DNA of 64,000 nucleotides from a beta proteobacterium AAP65 (GCA_001295865.1 LJHW01000001.1:186001-250000); one strand, 5' to 3'. Positions 7,207 through 15,960 are shown, counted from the stretch's first letter. Notes: generated from the sequence alone by a model not told the origin. Numbers and translations are program-made.

Positions 7207-8760
7207 TCAGCGCAGCGTTTCCACCTTCAGCAGCACCGCGCCGAAGGCGTCAGAACAAGTCGGCTGGCCCGGCTGGCCGCAGCCCGCCGGCGGCGTGCCG
7301 TTACCCAGCACGGCCTGCAGGCGCGCGCGGCCTTGGCTGTCCAGCAGTGTCTGCATGAAAGGCCCGGCCGGGGCCTGCGCCAGGCCGCGCAGGTCGCGCG
7401 GGGCGTCGCTCACCATCACCAGCAACGTTTCGGGGCCCGGCGGGCCGGCAGCCACGATCTCCCAGCCGCCGCTGCCCGGCAGGCTGACACGGCGGCCGGC
7501 CTGCACGCGGTTGTCGGTGGCCAGCGCGTTGGGGTAGAGCAGGTAGAGGCTCTGGCCGTCGCTGCCGGCCAGCGCCACGTAGAGGTAGCCATCGCGCGAG
7601 GGCGTGACGTCGATGTCCAGCGTGTCGCGGCCTATCTTCATCAGCGGCTGGCGCACCGTGGCCACCACACGCCGGCTGCCATCGCGCTGGCCATGCACCT
7701 CGGCCAGGATCTCGGCCGGGCTGGCCGTGCGCAGCGGCGGGGTGTTCGCCGCCGGCTGCGCGGCCACCGTTGGCGCAAAGGCCGCGCCCATCCAGGCCGG
7801 CACGAAGTTGGCGTTGCCGGCGATGGTCATCTGCTGGCCCAGGATGCCGGGCTGGCCCGCCAGCGAAGGCGTGATGCGGGCCTGCGCGCAGCGCGTCACC
7901 TCGTCCACCGTGATGGCGCCGCTGCCGTCGAGGTCTTGCGCTTGGCCGAGCAGGCAATCGCGCCAGTGCACGGTGGCGTAACCGCCAAACAGGCTGCTGT
8001 CGAAGCTCACCTCGTCAGGCCGGCTGGCGGCGATGTGCACCACGTTCTGCGCCACCGGCAGCGTGGGCTGCAGCCCCTGCGCCAGCGAGCGCGTGCGGAA
8101 GTTGCTGGGCTGCGCACAGGCCTCGGGGGCGCCCACGCGGGTGAACTTGGGCGTCACCAACTCACCGGCGGGCGTGCTGGCGCTGCGCACGAAACTGCGC
8201 GTGCGGAAGGGCTCGCCGGCCACGCCGCCGGAAAAGCAGGCGTCGTAGAAGACCAGCATCTTGTCGGCGCGCGCCGCCAGCGGCCCCAGGCGCTGGCCGA
8301 GTTCGACATTGCTGAGCACACGCCCGTCGGTGGCCAGCAGGCCTTCGGTGCAGCCCTCGGCCTTCACGGCCTCGTCGAACCAGCGTGTGCCGTGGCCCGA
8401 GTAATAGACGAAGACGCGGTCGCCGTCTTTCACGCGGCGGGCCAGCGCGTCGATTTCCTGGCGGATGCGCTCGGCGGTGGCGGCCTCGTCGCGCACCACC
8501 GTGATGTTGGTTTCGGGCACGCCCATCGCGGCGGCCATGCGGCGGGCGCTGACGAGGTCGTGCACCACGCCTTTGAGCGCCGGCACGGCCGGGTCGGTGT
8601 AGGTGCCGATGCCGATGACCAGCGCGTGGCGCGTGGCCCGCTCGGCCGCGGGCAGCGGCGCGCTCGCTGGCTGAGCGGCCACCGGCCCGACAACGATCGC
8701 TGCGACCAGCGCCGCCAGCCCCTGGATGCACCGCTGCAGCGCGGGCGTGCGCATGTTCAC
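7207..8760 (-). CDS. Exported caspase-like (C14) protease with EF-hand loop and DUF4384-like domain
   Basis: 517 aa from the GTG at 8760 (ATG at 8754 also possible). A signal peptide (LAALVAAIVVGPVAAQ) predicts export. The C14 domain holds the catalytic dyad His123 in YYSGHG and Cys175 in FYDACFSGG, in the order of p20 of caspases and metacaspases. Two RTRS motifs follow, at 186-189 (FRTRSF) and 222-225 (FRTRSL), where the p20/p10 linker would be. A 12-residue EF-hand-like loop DLDGSGAITVDE is at 276-287. Residues about 345-460 look like DUF4384 (VTPSRDGYLYVALAGSDGQ, LYLLYPN). The GTG overlaps the stop of the OmpA-like gene, so the two are coupled. Metacaspases cleave after Arg/Lys and many need calcium; self-cleavage at RTRS is inference. 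Confidence 0.85.
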   Translation of the reverse strand: MNMRTPALQRCIQGLAALVAAIVVGPVAAQPASAPLPAAERATRHALVIGIGTYTDPAVPALKGVVHDLVSARRMAAAMGVPETNITVVRDEAATAERIRQEIDALARRVKDGDRVFVYYSGHGTRWFDEAVKAEGCTEGLLATDGRVLSNVELGQRLGPLAARADKMLVFYDACFSGGVAGEPFRTRSFVRSASTPAGELVTPKFTRVGAPEACAQPSNFRTRSLAQGLQPTLPVAQNVVHIAASRPDEVSFDSSLFGGYATVHWRDCLLGQAQDLDGSGAITVDEVTRCAQARITPSLAGQPGILGQQMTIAGNANFVPAWMGAAFAPTVAAQPAANTPPLRTASPAEILAEVHGQRDGSRRVVATVRQPLMKIGRDTLDIDVTPSRDGYLYVALAGSDGQSLYLLYPNALATDNRVQAGRRVSLPGSGGWEIVAAGPPGPETLLVMVSDAPRDLRGLAQAPAGPFMQTLLDSQGRARLQAVLGNGTPPAGCGQPGQPTCSDAFGAVLLKVETLR

Positions 8761-9416
8761 TCCACCGTCACCACACGCACGCGCCGGTTCTCGGCAGCGG
8801 CCGGGTCGCCAGGGCGCACAGGCTCGCTCGCGCCCTTGCCCACGGCGCGCAGACGCGAGGGGTGCACACCCAGGGCGACGAGGTAGAGCCGCACTTCGTC
8901 GGCACGTTCTTGCGACAGGCGCAGGTTGCGGTCGGCCGCGCCGCGGCCGTCGGCATGGCCTTCGATGATGAAGCGGCTGGTCTTGAGTTCGGGCGATTGC
9001 ATGGCCGCCACCAGCGTGCCCAGCACGGGGCCGCTGACGGGCCGCACCCGCGACGAATTGGGCTCGAACTGGATGGCCAGCGCCAGGCTGGGGGCCGGCC
9101 CCGGGGCGGCCGTGGCCACAGGGGCCGCGGCCGGCGGGGGCGCCACCGCAGGGGCCACAGGCTCAGCGACGGGCACCGCAACTGACGCAGGCGCCGAAGC
9201 GGCCTCGGCGCGTTGCCGCACCACCAGGTTGCGCAGGCTGCGTGTCTGGCTGGGCATCAGCGCTTCGATCATCTCGCGGGTGTCGGGTGCCACCGCAGGG
9301 TTGGCCGTGGCCGGCGCGGCAGCAGGCCCGGCGGCCTGGGCGGCACACGGCAAGGCCGCCAGCGCAGCCAGCAAGACGGCGGCAGCACCGGCGGCCTGCG
9401 CGCGCTGCGGCTTCAT
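8757..9416 (-). CDS. OmpA-family peptidoglycan-binding protein, caspase partner
   Basis: 219 aa. Signal peptide (LLAALAALPCAAQA), then a Pro/Ala-rich linker with the motif MIEALMPSQTRSLR at 50-63. The OmpA C-terminal domain is from about 110: IQFEPNSSRVRP, FIIEGHADGRGAADRN, LSQERADEVRLYLVALGV, ending with ENRRVRVV. The GHxD.RG and NRRV signatures that contact peptidoglycan are present. There is no beta-barrel, so it is a periplasmic wall-binding protein. Its start overlaps the stop of the gene before it (ATGA) and its stop overlaps the caspase start (GTGA), making one tightly coupled operon. The TRSL motif matches those in the caspase linker. Confidence 0.85.
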   Translation of the reverse strand: MKPQRAQAAGAAAVLLAALAALPCAAQAAGPAAAPATANPAVAPDTREMIEALMPSQTRSLRNLVVRQRAEAASAPASVAVPVAEPVAPAVAPPPAAAPVATAAPGPAPSLALAIQFEPNSSRVRPVSGPVLGTLVAAMQSPELKTSRFIIEGHADGRGAADRNLRLSQERADEVRLYLVALGVHPSRLRAVGKGASEPVRPGDPAAAENRRVRVVTVE

Positions 9417-9922
9417 GTCGGGCCCCCGACGCGCAAGCGCAGCTCTTGCTCGGCCGTGTTGCCCTGGTCGTCGGCCACCTGCAGGATGAGCCGGTGCTGG
9501 CCGGCAGGCACCTGGGCGCGGTCGACGACCACGCCTTCTTCGGTGACGGTGGCGTGCTGGCGCAGGCGCTCGGTGAGGTCGATCTTCAGCAGCCCGTAGA
9601 GCACACGGAAGGTGGACGGCACGATGCGCGCCCCCGGCGCCGGCTTGAAGGCCAGCTGGATGCGCACCGGCGCTGGCACCGCCTCGCCCGGGGCGTTGGG
9701 GGCCACCACCTCGATCACCGGTTGGTTCGGCCTGGGCACCGGCAGGCTGCGGGTGCGCGGTGCCATCGGGGCGGTGGGTGTGCCGGCCTGCGCCTGGGCC
9801 TCTTGGCGCGCTTCGGTGGCGGTGATGAGGTCAAAGCCTTCGGCGGCGGCCTGGGCGCGGGCCGGCAGGGCCGTCATCAACAGGGCCAGGCAGGCAATGC
9901 CGATGCGCAAGGGGATGTTCAT
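9413..9922 (-). CDS. Small exported protein of the caspase operon, family not recognised
   Basis: 169 aa from the ATG at 9922, which begins a clean signal peptide (MNIPLRIGIACLALLMTALP, cleavage after ARAQA). A low-complexity stretch with the motif APRTRSLPVPRPNQP (55-69) follows. The last 90 residues look like a beta-sandwich (VRIQLAFKPAPGARIVPSTF, QVPAGQHRLILQVADDQGNT, ending QELRLRVGG), as in Ig-like extracellular domains. The stop overlaps the start of the OmpA-like gene. It is first in the caspase operon. It shares RTRSL with the caspase and is a candidate substrate or scaffold; this is inference. Confidence 0.65.
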   Translation of the reverse strand: MNIPLRIGIACLALLMTALPARAQAAAEGFDLITATEARQEAQAQAGTPTAPMAPRTRSLPVPRPNQPVIEVVAPNAPGEAVPAPVRIQLAFKPAPGARIVPSTFRVLYGLLKIDLTERLRQHATVTEEGVVVDRAQVPAGQHRLILQVADDQGNTAEQELRLRVGGPT

Positions 9923-10031
9923 CGATGGGTCCTCGGGGCCGCGACCGGCGCGGTTAACGGTGCTGTGGCGCATTCTCGCGCTGGCACTGGCGCTGCGGAC
10001 ATGATCCCGTGGGATACCCAAAGCCACGTTC

Positions 10032-11852
10032 TCACGCAGCCTCGCCGGGCGCCAGGCGCCGCAGCGTCGCCACCAGCGTCACCAGCGGCACTGGCTTGGC
10101 CAGCACCGTGCAGCGTGGCGGCAGCGGCACCGTGCCCATGGCGGCGATGCGGCCGGTGACGATGACCGCCGGCAGGTTCAGCTCCCAGGCCTGGCGCAGC
10201 GCCGCCACGGCGGCCAGGCCGTCGGGCTGGCCGGCGCCGAGGTCGAGGTCGAAGACCAGTGCATCCGGGAAACGCGGTTCGGCGTCCAGCGCTGCTTGCA
10301 GCTGGCCCAGCGTGGCTGCGCTCACCAGCGTGGCGCCCACGCCTTCCAGCGCGGCCTGCAGCGCGGCGCGCGGGCCGGCTTCGTCGTCCAGCAGCGCCAG
10401 CAGCCAGCCGTCCAGGCGCGCCGGGTCTTCGCTGGGCACGGTGTCGGGGCCACCATCGGCTTCGGTCTGCGCAGTGGCGGTGCGGCGCAGCTCGGCCGGC
10501 ACCAGCACCCGGAAGCGCGTGCCATGGCCCACGCGCGAGCGCACCGGCGCGAGCTGGAAACCCAGTTGGGCCACGAGCCCGCGCACGATGGCCAGCCCCA
10601 GGCCGCGGCCGCCGCGCGAGGCGCCGGCGCTGCCGGCTTCCAGCTGCACATAGGGCTCGAAGATCGCCTCCACCTTGTCGGCCGGGATGCCGCGGCCGTT
10701 GTCGACGATGTCGATGGCCAGGCCTGCTGGGTGCTCACCGCCGCTGCGGCTGTGCGGCCGCACCGCCAGCACCACCCTGGCGCGTTCGCCCGGCCGCGCG
10801 CCCAGGCTGTAGCGCACGGCATTGCCGGCGAGGTTCTGCACGAGGCGTGCGAGCTGGGTGCGGTCGGTGTGCAGCCACTGGCGCTGGCCGTGCACCGTGA
10901 GGCTGAGCTGCTCACGCGGGTGCGTGGCCTGCAGGCTGGCGGCCACGCCGTCGAGCACGTCGCGCACGTCGACCCATTGCGGGTGCGACTGCAGCGCGCC
11001 CTGCTCGATGGCGCTGAACTCGCTGAACTGGTCGAGCATGGCCACGGCGTCGTCGGCGGCGCGCATCTGCTGGCGCAGCAGGTCGGTGCGGCGCTGCTCG
11101 GCCTGGGCGTCGCCGGGTTCGTTGCGCGCTTGCAGCGCCTCGGCAAACAGGCGCACGGCCTGCAGCGGCTGGCGCAGGTCGTGGCTGATGCTGGCCAAGA
11201 GCCGCGTGCGCGCGCCCTGCAGCGCGGTGAGCTGCTCGCCGCGCTGGTCCAGCCGCGTGATCAGTGCGTCACGTTCGGCCAGCGCGCTGAAGAGGCGCCG
11301 GTCGTTGGCGCGGATGTGCATGCGGTCGATCCACAGGAACATCAAGCCCAGCACACCGGCGGCCAGCCACAGTGTGGGGAAGTTCGACAGCGCCGCGTCC
11401 CAGGCCGCCACCGCCACCGCCGTGGCCGCCAGCAAGGTGAGCCCGCCTTCGCGCAGCGCGTGCCAGCCCAGGCTGGCCACGCCCACCAGCAGCAGCACCG
11501 CCGAAGAGGCCGCGGGGCCGCCCGCTGCGCCGTGGGCCGAGCCCAGCGCCAGCCCGCACAAGACGGCCAGGCCCTGCGTTTCCAGCAGCGAAGCGGCGCG
11601 TGCACGCGCCAGGCCCCACAGCAGCACCGCACACAGCAGCGCCCAGGCCCACACCAGCTGCGCCGGCGCCAGCGTGGGCAGCCCGCTCAGGCGGCGCATG
11701 GCCTCCAGCGCGGCCAGGTCGTAGGGCAGCAGCCATTCCAGCCAGGCCTGCGCGGCCAGCGCCAGCACGCCCAGGCCCACCAGCGCCAGGCCCAGCCGCC
11801 GGCGCCGCCGCGGCAGCTGTTCGCTGATGCTGGCGGCGTCGCCCGGCTGCAT
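10032..11852 (-). CDS. Hybrid sensor histidine kinase with C-terminal receiver
   Basis: 606 aa. About six hydrophobic segments span residues 18-175, with no large periplasmic loop, followed by a short coiled coil. The H box SISHDLRQPLQAV carries His224; N box NLAGNAVRY, G1 DIVDNGRGIP and G2 GGRGLGLAIV complete the kinase. The C-terminal receiver has the probable phospho-acceptor Asp535 in ALVFDLDLG and the conserved Lys in LAKPVPL. The H-box type (DLRQPLQA) is that of hybrid kinases paired with NarL-type regulators. The gene begins directly after the stop of the response regulator gene with no spacing, so the two form an operon. The signal sensed is unknown. OmpA-type genes flank the pair on both sides. 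Confidence 0.88.
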   Translation of the reverse strand: MQPGDAASISEQLPRRRRRLGLALVGLGVLALAAQAWLEWLLPYDLAALEAMRRLSGLPTLAPAQLVWAWALLCAVLLWGLARARAASLLETQGLAVLCGLALGSAHGAAGGPAASSAVLLLVGVASLGWHALREGGLTLLAATAVAVAAWDAALSNFPTLWLAAGVLGLMFLWIDRMHIRANDRRLFSALAERDALITRLDQRGEQLTALQGARTRLLASISHDLRQPLQAVRLFAEALQARNEPGDAQAEQRRTDLLRQQMRAADDAVAMLDQFSEFSAIEQGALQSHPQWVDVRDVLDGVAASLQATHPREQLSLTVHGQRQWLHTDRTQLARLVQNLAGNAVRYSLGARPGERARVVLAVRPHSRSGGEHPAGLAIDIVDNGRGIPADKVEAIFEPYVQLEAGSAGASRGGRGLGLAIVRGLVAQLGFQLAPVRSRVGHGTRFRVLVPAELRRTATAQTEADGGPDTVPSEDPARLDGWLLALLDDEAGPRAALQAALEGVGATLVSAATLGQLQAALDAEPRFPDALVFDLDLGAGQPDGLAAVAALRQAWELNLPAVIVTGRIAAMGTVPLPPRCTVLAKPVPLVTLVATLRRLAPGEAA

Positions 11853-12560
11853 TCAGTCGTCGGCCGGGGCGACCCCGGCGCGCATCGAGGGCACGCGGTA
11901 GCCGCGCTGGCTCAGCAGCACCAGCAGCTTGGTGCGGTTGGGTGCGCCCAGGGCCTGCAGCGTGGCGGTGACGTGTTTTTTCACCACCACCTCGCTGCGG
12001 TCGAGCAGGCGCGCGATCTCCTTGTTGCGCAGGCCCTGCACCACATAACCCAGCACCTCGATCTGCCGCTCGGTGAGGCCCAGCGCCGAGAGCTCGGCCA
12101 GCGCGCGCCCGCCGCCACCTTCGGGCAAGGCCGCCATGCCGCCGCTCACCGACTGCGGCAGGTGGATGCGGTGCTCCACCAGCACGTGCAGCAGCGCGTC
12201 TTTCAGCTCGGCGGGCGCTGCGGCCTTGCTGATGAAGCCCATGGCGCCGCCGTCCAGCGCGGCGAGCACGGTATCGCGGTCGTCTTGCGCGCTGAGGATG
12301 ACCACGGGCACGTATGGGAAGTCTTCGCGCAGCTTGTGCAGGCCGGCCAGGCCGTGCACGTCAGACAGCGTCAGGTCGAGTAACACGAGGTCAAAACGCC
12401 CCGCGGTTTGCAACGCCTGCAGCGTTTCGGCCAGCGAGCCGGCCAGCTGCACACGCAACTGCGGCATCACTTCGGCGATCAGCAGCTGCAGGCCGTGGCG
12501 CACGAGGCCATGGTCATCGGCAAGTAGTACCGATCCGGCGGGGTTCGAAGGGCTGTTCAT
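11853..12560 (-). CDS. NarL/FixJ-type response regulator
   Basis: 235 aa from the ATG at 12560. The receiver domain begins SVLLADDHGLVRHGLQ, the phospho-acceptor is Asp62 in LVLLDLTLSD, and the conserved Lys lies in GFISKAAAP. A LuxR-type HTH (LGLTERQIEVLGYVVQGLRN, then EVVVKKHVTATLQALG) ends the protein. It is followed with zero spacing by the hybrid kinase gene and is its likely partner. A further in-frame start at 12617 would add 19 residues outside the receiver fold and is less likely. Candidate targets are the neighbouring OmpA/caspase genes, by position only. Confidence 0.9.
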   Translation of the reverse strand: MNSPSNPAGSVLLADDHGLVRHGLQLLIAEVMPQLRVQLAGSLAETLQALQTAGRFDLVLLDLTLSDVHGLAGLHKLREDFPYVPVVILSAQDDRDTVLAALDGGAMGFISKAAAPAELKDALLHVLVEHRIHLPQSVSGGMAALPEGGGGRALAELSALGLTERQIEVLGYVVQGLRNKEIARLLDRSEVVVKKHVTATLQALGAPNRTKLLVLLSQRGYRVPSMRAGVAPADD

Positions 12561-12779
12561 GGGGCAGGACGGCGGCCTCGGTGTTAGGCGCACGGCACAC
12601 AGCCGGCGGGGCAGCAAGGTATCACGCCGAAACGGCCGTGGGCCCGCGCGCCCCTATACCTTGGTCTCCTGTTCACGGGGCTGCGCTTCAGGCGCAATAC
12701 AGCCCATGCCGCAACACCAGCGGCGAATGAACAAGAGCCCACCAACGCCCACCGCCACCCGACACCGAGGACCCGCACC

Positions 12780-13214
12780 ATGAACCGCACCGTCACCCCC
12801 TGCGCCGCCGCCGCCACCCTCACCGCCGCCTTGCTGCTGGGCGCGTTCTGCGGCCAGGCCCAGGCGCAGAGCGCCGACCAGGTGAAAGCCGACTTCGCCC
12901 GTGCCGTCTACCAGCACTCGGCCAGCCAGGTGCACAACGACCGACCGCAGCCGCTGCTGCGCGCCGTGGTGGTGCTGCGCATCAAGCTCGACGAACAGAA
13001 CCAGTGGCGCGCCGAGGTCTTCCGCGACAACCCCGAGCAGCCCGAGCTGACGCAGGCCGCGCTCAACTCGGTGGCGCAGCTGCCGGCGCCGGTGGGCCTG
13101 TCGCCCAAGGCCCAGCAGATGCTGCGCGACGAAGGCCTGATCGAAGCCTGGCTCTTTCAGAAGGACGGCCGCTTCGCTTTGAAGACCCTGGCCAAGCCGC
13201 AACGCGGCGCGTGA
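12780..13214 (+). CDS. Exported protein with TonB-C-like fold
   Basis: 144 aa. Signal peptide (LTAALLLGAFCGQAQAQ), then one small domain. The segment LRAVVVLRIKLDEQNQWRAE followed by PELTQAALNSVAQLPAP resembles the C-terminal domain of TonB/TolA-type proteins (a strand pair, then a helix with regularly spaced Ala). No transmembrane anchor or proline-rich stalk is present, so it is not a classical energy transducer. It lies 73 bp before the second OmpA-like gene in the same orientation, probably one operon, and is divergent from the two-component genes. Function unknown. Confidence 0.6.
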   Translation: MNRTVTPCAAAATLTAALLLGAFCGQAQAQSADQVKADFARAVYQHSASQVHNDRPQPLLRAVVVLRIKLDEQNQWRAEVFRDNPEQPELTQAALNSVAQLPAPVGLSPKAQQMLRDEGLIEAWLFQKDGRFALKTLAKPQRGA

Positions 13215-13287
13215 TACACCCCGCCGCTGGGCGTAGCATTCGGACACAACCGCTGCGCCCCGGCATCCACCCCCCGGAAAGAACGCC

Positions 13288-13902
13288 ATGAAGCTCAACG
13301 CCCGCCTCACCACCCTGGCCCTGGCCGCCCTGTTCGCCACCGGCGCCGTGCAAGCGCAAGACAAGGCGCCCGAAAAGGTGCTGCGCGAAGGCCAGGTCAC
13401 GCAGCAGGCCCTGATCGACGCGCTGACCCCGGCCGGCGCGCCCGACGACACGGCCCAGGCGGCCGAGGGCGCGGCTTCCGGCGTGCGCACGCGCAGCTTC
13501 CGCCCGGCCTTGCGCCCGGCAGCCGCCGCAGCGGGCACGGCCGCGGCGGCGGCCCAGCCGGCGCGGGCTTCCATCCTCGTGACCTTCATCACCAACTCGG
13601 CCGACCTCACGGCCGGTGCGAAGAGCGCACTGGACGTGCTGGCCGCCGCGATGAAAAGCGACAAGCTGGCCGCCGTGAAGTTCACCATCGAAGGCCACGC
13701 CGACCCACGCGGCAGCGAAGAGCTCAACCTCAAGCTCAGCCAGGCCCGCGCAGAAAGCGTGCGCGACTACCTGATGGGCACGCACGGCCTGGCTGCCGAA
13801 CGCGTGAACGCGGTCGGCAAGGGCAGCAGCGCGCTGATGAAGCCCAGCGAGCCGGCGGCGCCCGAGAACCGCCGCGTGACCATCGTCGCGCAGCCCAGCT
13901 GA
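13288..13902 (+). CDS. OmpA-family protein (second copy) with RTRSF motif
   Basis: 204 aa. Signal peptide (MKLNARLTTLALAALFATGA, VQAQ cleavage). The linker has ALIDALTPAG (41-50) and GVRTRSFRPALRP (65-77), equivalent to MIEALMP...TRSLR of the copy in the caspase operon. The OmpA domain runs from about 95: ILVTFITNSADLTAGAKSAL, FTIEGHADPRGSEELNLKLS, ending in ENRRVTIV. It would anchor to peptidoglycan. It ends at a perfect hairpin and converges on acetoacetyl-CoA synthetase. The shared motif suggests this product could be handled by the same protease as the first copy. Confidence 0.85.
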   Translation: MKLNARLTTLALAALFATGAVQAQDKAPEKVLREGQVTQQALIDALTPAGAPDDTAQAAEGAASGVRTRSFRPALRPAAAAAGTAAAAAQPARASILVTFITNSADLTAGAKSALDVLAAAMKSDKLAAVKFTIEGHADPRGSEELNLKLSQARAESVRDYLMGTHGLAAERVNAVGKGSSALMKPSEPAAPENRRVTIVAQPS

Positions 13903-13908
13903 AGCCCG

Positions 13909-13925
13909 CCCGCCGGGACGGCGGG
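13909..13925. terminator. Bidirectional hairpin between ompA-like gene and acetoacetyl-CoA synthetase
   Basis: CCCGCCG (13909-13915), loop GGA, CGGCGGG (13919-13925): a perfect 7-bp GC stem in the 24-bp gap between convergent stops. There is no strong U tract on either side. Confidence 0.55.
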
Positions 13926-13926
13926 T

Positions 13927-15960
13927 TCAGCCCGCGCGGGCCGACGCGAAGGCCACGAACCAGTCGATGCTCTCGGCGTTGGCCATCGCATCCCGCTTGA
14001 GCACCTGCTCAGGCGCCGCGCCCAGCAGCAGCTTCTTCACCGGCAGTTCCATCTTCTTGCCCGAGAGCGTGCGCGGCACCGCCGCCACCTGGAACACCTC
14101 GTTGGGCACGTGGCGGGCCGACAGCGCCTCACGGATGGCCTGCTTCAAGCGCTGCGTGAGCGCTTCGTCCAGCAGCAGGCCTTCACGCAGCACCACGAAG
14201 AGTGGCATCCAGCTTTCGCGGCCCAGGTATTCCAGGTCCACCACCAGGCTGTCCAGCACCTCGGGCAACGCCTCCACCGCGCGGTAGAGCTCGGCCGTGC
14301 CCATGCGCACGCCGTGGCGATTGATGGTGGCGTCGCTGCGGCCGTAGATCACCGCGCCCACCGAGCCGCTTTCCGGATGCGGCACCAGGCGGATCCAGTC
14401 GCCGTGGCGCCAGGTGTTTTCGAACATGTCGAAGTAGCTGTCGCGGTAGCGCCGGCCGCCTTCGTCTTTCCAGAAGAAGAGCGGCATCGAAGGCATGGGC
14501 TGTGTGCACACCAGCTCGCCCACCTCGCCCATCAGCGGGCGGCCGTCTTCGCTGTAGGCCTGCACGGCGGCGCCCAGGCAGCGCACCTGCATCTCGCCCA
14601 CCGTCACGGGCAGGCCGCGGTGGCCCGCCACGAAGGCCCCCGCGAAATCGGTGCCGCCGCTGATGGGGTTGAGCCAGATCGGCGCACCGTCCACTTGCGG
14701 CATCTGTGCCCAGATCCAGCGGTAGCCGTCTTCCGAGAGCGGACTGCCGGTGCTGCCCACGGCGCGCAGGTGTGACAGGTCGGCCGCCTGCTGCGGCACC
14801 ACACCGGCCTTCAGGCAGCTGAGGTAGAAGGCCGCGCCGCTGCCGAACCAGGTGACACCGGCCGCGCCGGCAAAGCGCCACAAAGTGCCCCAGTCGGGTG
14901 ACTTCGCGGGCCCACCGGGGTTGCCGTCGAAGACGCAGATGGTGGTGCCACCCAGCAGCGCGCCGAGCTGCGCGTTCCACATGATCCAGCCGGTGCTGCT
15001 GAACCAGAAAAAGCGCTCGCCGGTCTGCACGCTGGGGAACACATCGTTGTGCAGGCCGCCCTTGAGCGCCTCCAGCACGATGCCGCCGTGGCCGTGCACG
15101 ATGGGCTTCGGCAGGCCGGTGGTGCCGCTGGAGTAGACGATCCACAGCGGGTGGTCAAAAGGCAGCCACGCCGGCGCCCAGCCGGCCGGCGCTTCGCCTT
15201 GCAGCAGCGTGGGCCAGTCGTGCGACTGTGCACCGGGTGTCTGCAGCTGGGCCTGGAAGTCGGCCGCGCGGGCGCTGGTGTCCACATCGGCCACCAGCAC
15301 GAGGTGCTGCAGCGTCGGCAGGCCCGCCAGGATTTCACGCAGCACGGCGCGCCGGTCGTGCGAGACGCCGCCCCAGACCTGGCCATCCACCGCAAACAGC
15401 ACCTTCGGCTCGATCTGGCGAAAGCGGTCGAGCACGGCCACCGGGCCCATGTCAGGGCTGCAGACGCTCCAGATCGCGCCCAGGCTGGCGCAGGCGAGAA
15501 ACGCGACGATGGTGTGCGGCGTGTTGGGCAGCCAGGCGACGACGCGGTCACCGCGCTGCACGCCCAGGCCCTGCAAGCGCGTGGCGAGCACGGCCACCTG
15601 GCGCTGCAGCTCGGGCCACGGGGTCTCCACAGGCGCGGCGAGGCGCTCGTTCTGGAACACCAGCGCCGGGTGCCCGGCGACGTGCGCCGCATCGGCATGG
15701 CGCAGCACCTGCTGCGCGTAGTTCACCTGCGCCCCAGGGAACCACACCGCACCCGGCATCACCGGCGCTTCCAGCACGCAGCGGTGTGGTGTGGGCGACT
15801 GCAGATCGAAAAAATCCCACAGCGATTGCCAGAAGCCCGACAGGTCGCTCACCGACCACTGCCACAGCGCCTCATAGCTGTCGAACTGCAGGCCGCGCGT
15901 GGCCTGCAGCCATTGCTGGTAGTCATGCAGGCGCGGTGGGGGCAGTGCTTGCAGGGCCAT
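13927..15960 (-). CDS. Acetoacetyl-CoA synthetase (acetoacetate-CoA ligase)
   Basis: 677 aa, normal for the family (about 650-680). It activates acetoacetate with ATP and CoA, feeding ketone bodies or PHB-derived acetoacetate into acetyl-CoA. The AMP-binding core YSSGTTGLPKPIVHG begins at 276. NPISGGTDFAGAF, YGRSDATINRHGVRMGTAE and the C-terminal catalytic-lysine segment TLSGKKMELPVKK are all present. The ATG at 15960 starts right after the stop of the last binding-protein gene (8-nt gap, GGAG just upstream), so it is the last gene of a six-gene operon with five solute-binding proteins. A longer reading into the upstream gene is rejected. Confidence 0.9.
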   Translation of the reverse strand: MALQALPPPRLHDYQQWLQATRGLQFDSYEALWQWSVSDLSGFWQSLWDFFDLQSPTPHRCVLEAPVMPGAVWFPGAQVNYAQQVLRHADAAHVAGHPALVFQNERLAAPVETPWPELQRQVAVLATRLQGLGVQRGDRVVAWLPNTPHTIVAFLACASLGAIWSVCSPDMGPVAVLDRFRQIEPKVLFAVDGQVWGGVSHDRRAVLREILAGLPTLQHLVLVADVDTSARAADFQAQLQTPGAQSHDWPTLLQGEAPAGWAPAWLPFDHPLWIVYSSGTTGLPKPIVHGHGGIVLEALKGGLHNDVFPSVQTGERFFWFSSTGWIMWNAQLGALLGGTTICVFDGNPGGPAKSPDWGTLWRFAGAAGVTWFGSGAAFYLSCLKAGVVPQQAADLSHLRAVGSTGSPLSEDGYRWIWAQMPQVDGAPIWLNPISGGTDFAGAFVAGHRGLPVTVGEMQVRCLGAAVQAYSEDGRPLMGEVGELVCTQPMPSMPLFFWKDEGGRRYRDSYFDMFENTWRHGDWIRLVPHPESGSVGAVIYGRSDATINRHGVRMGTAELYRAVEALPEVLDSLVVDLEYLGRESWMPLFVVLREGLLLDEALTQRLKQAIREALSARHVPNEVFQVAAVPRTLSGKKMELPVKKLLLGAAPEQVLKRDAMANAESIDWFVAFASARAG

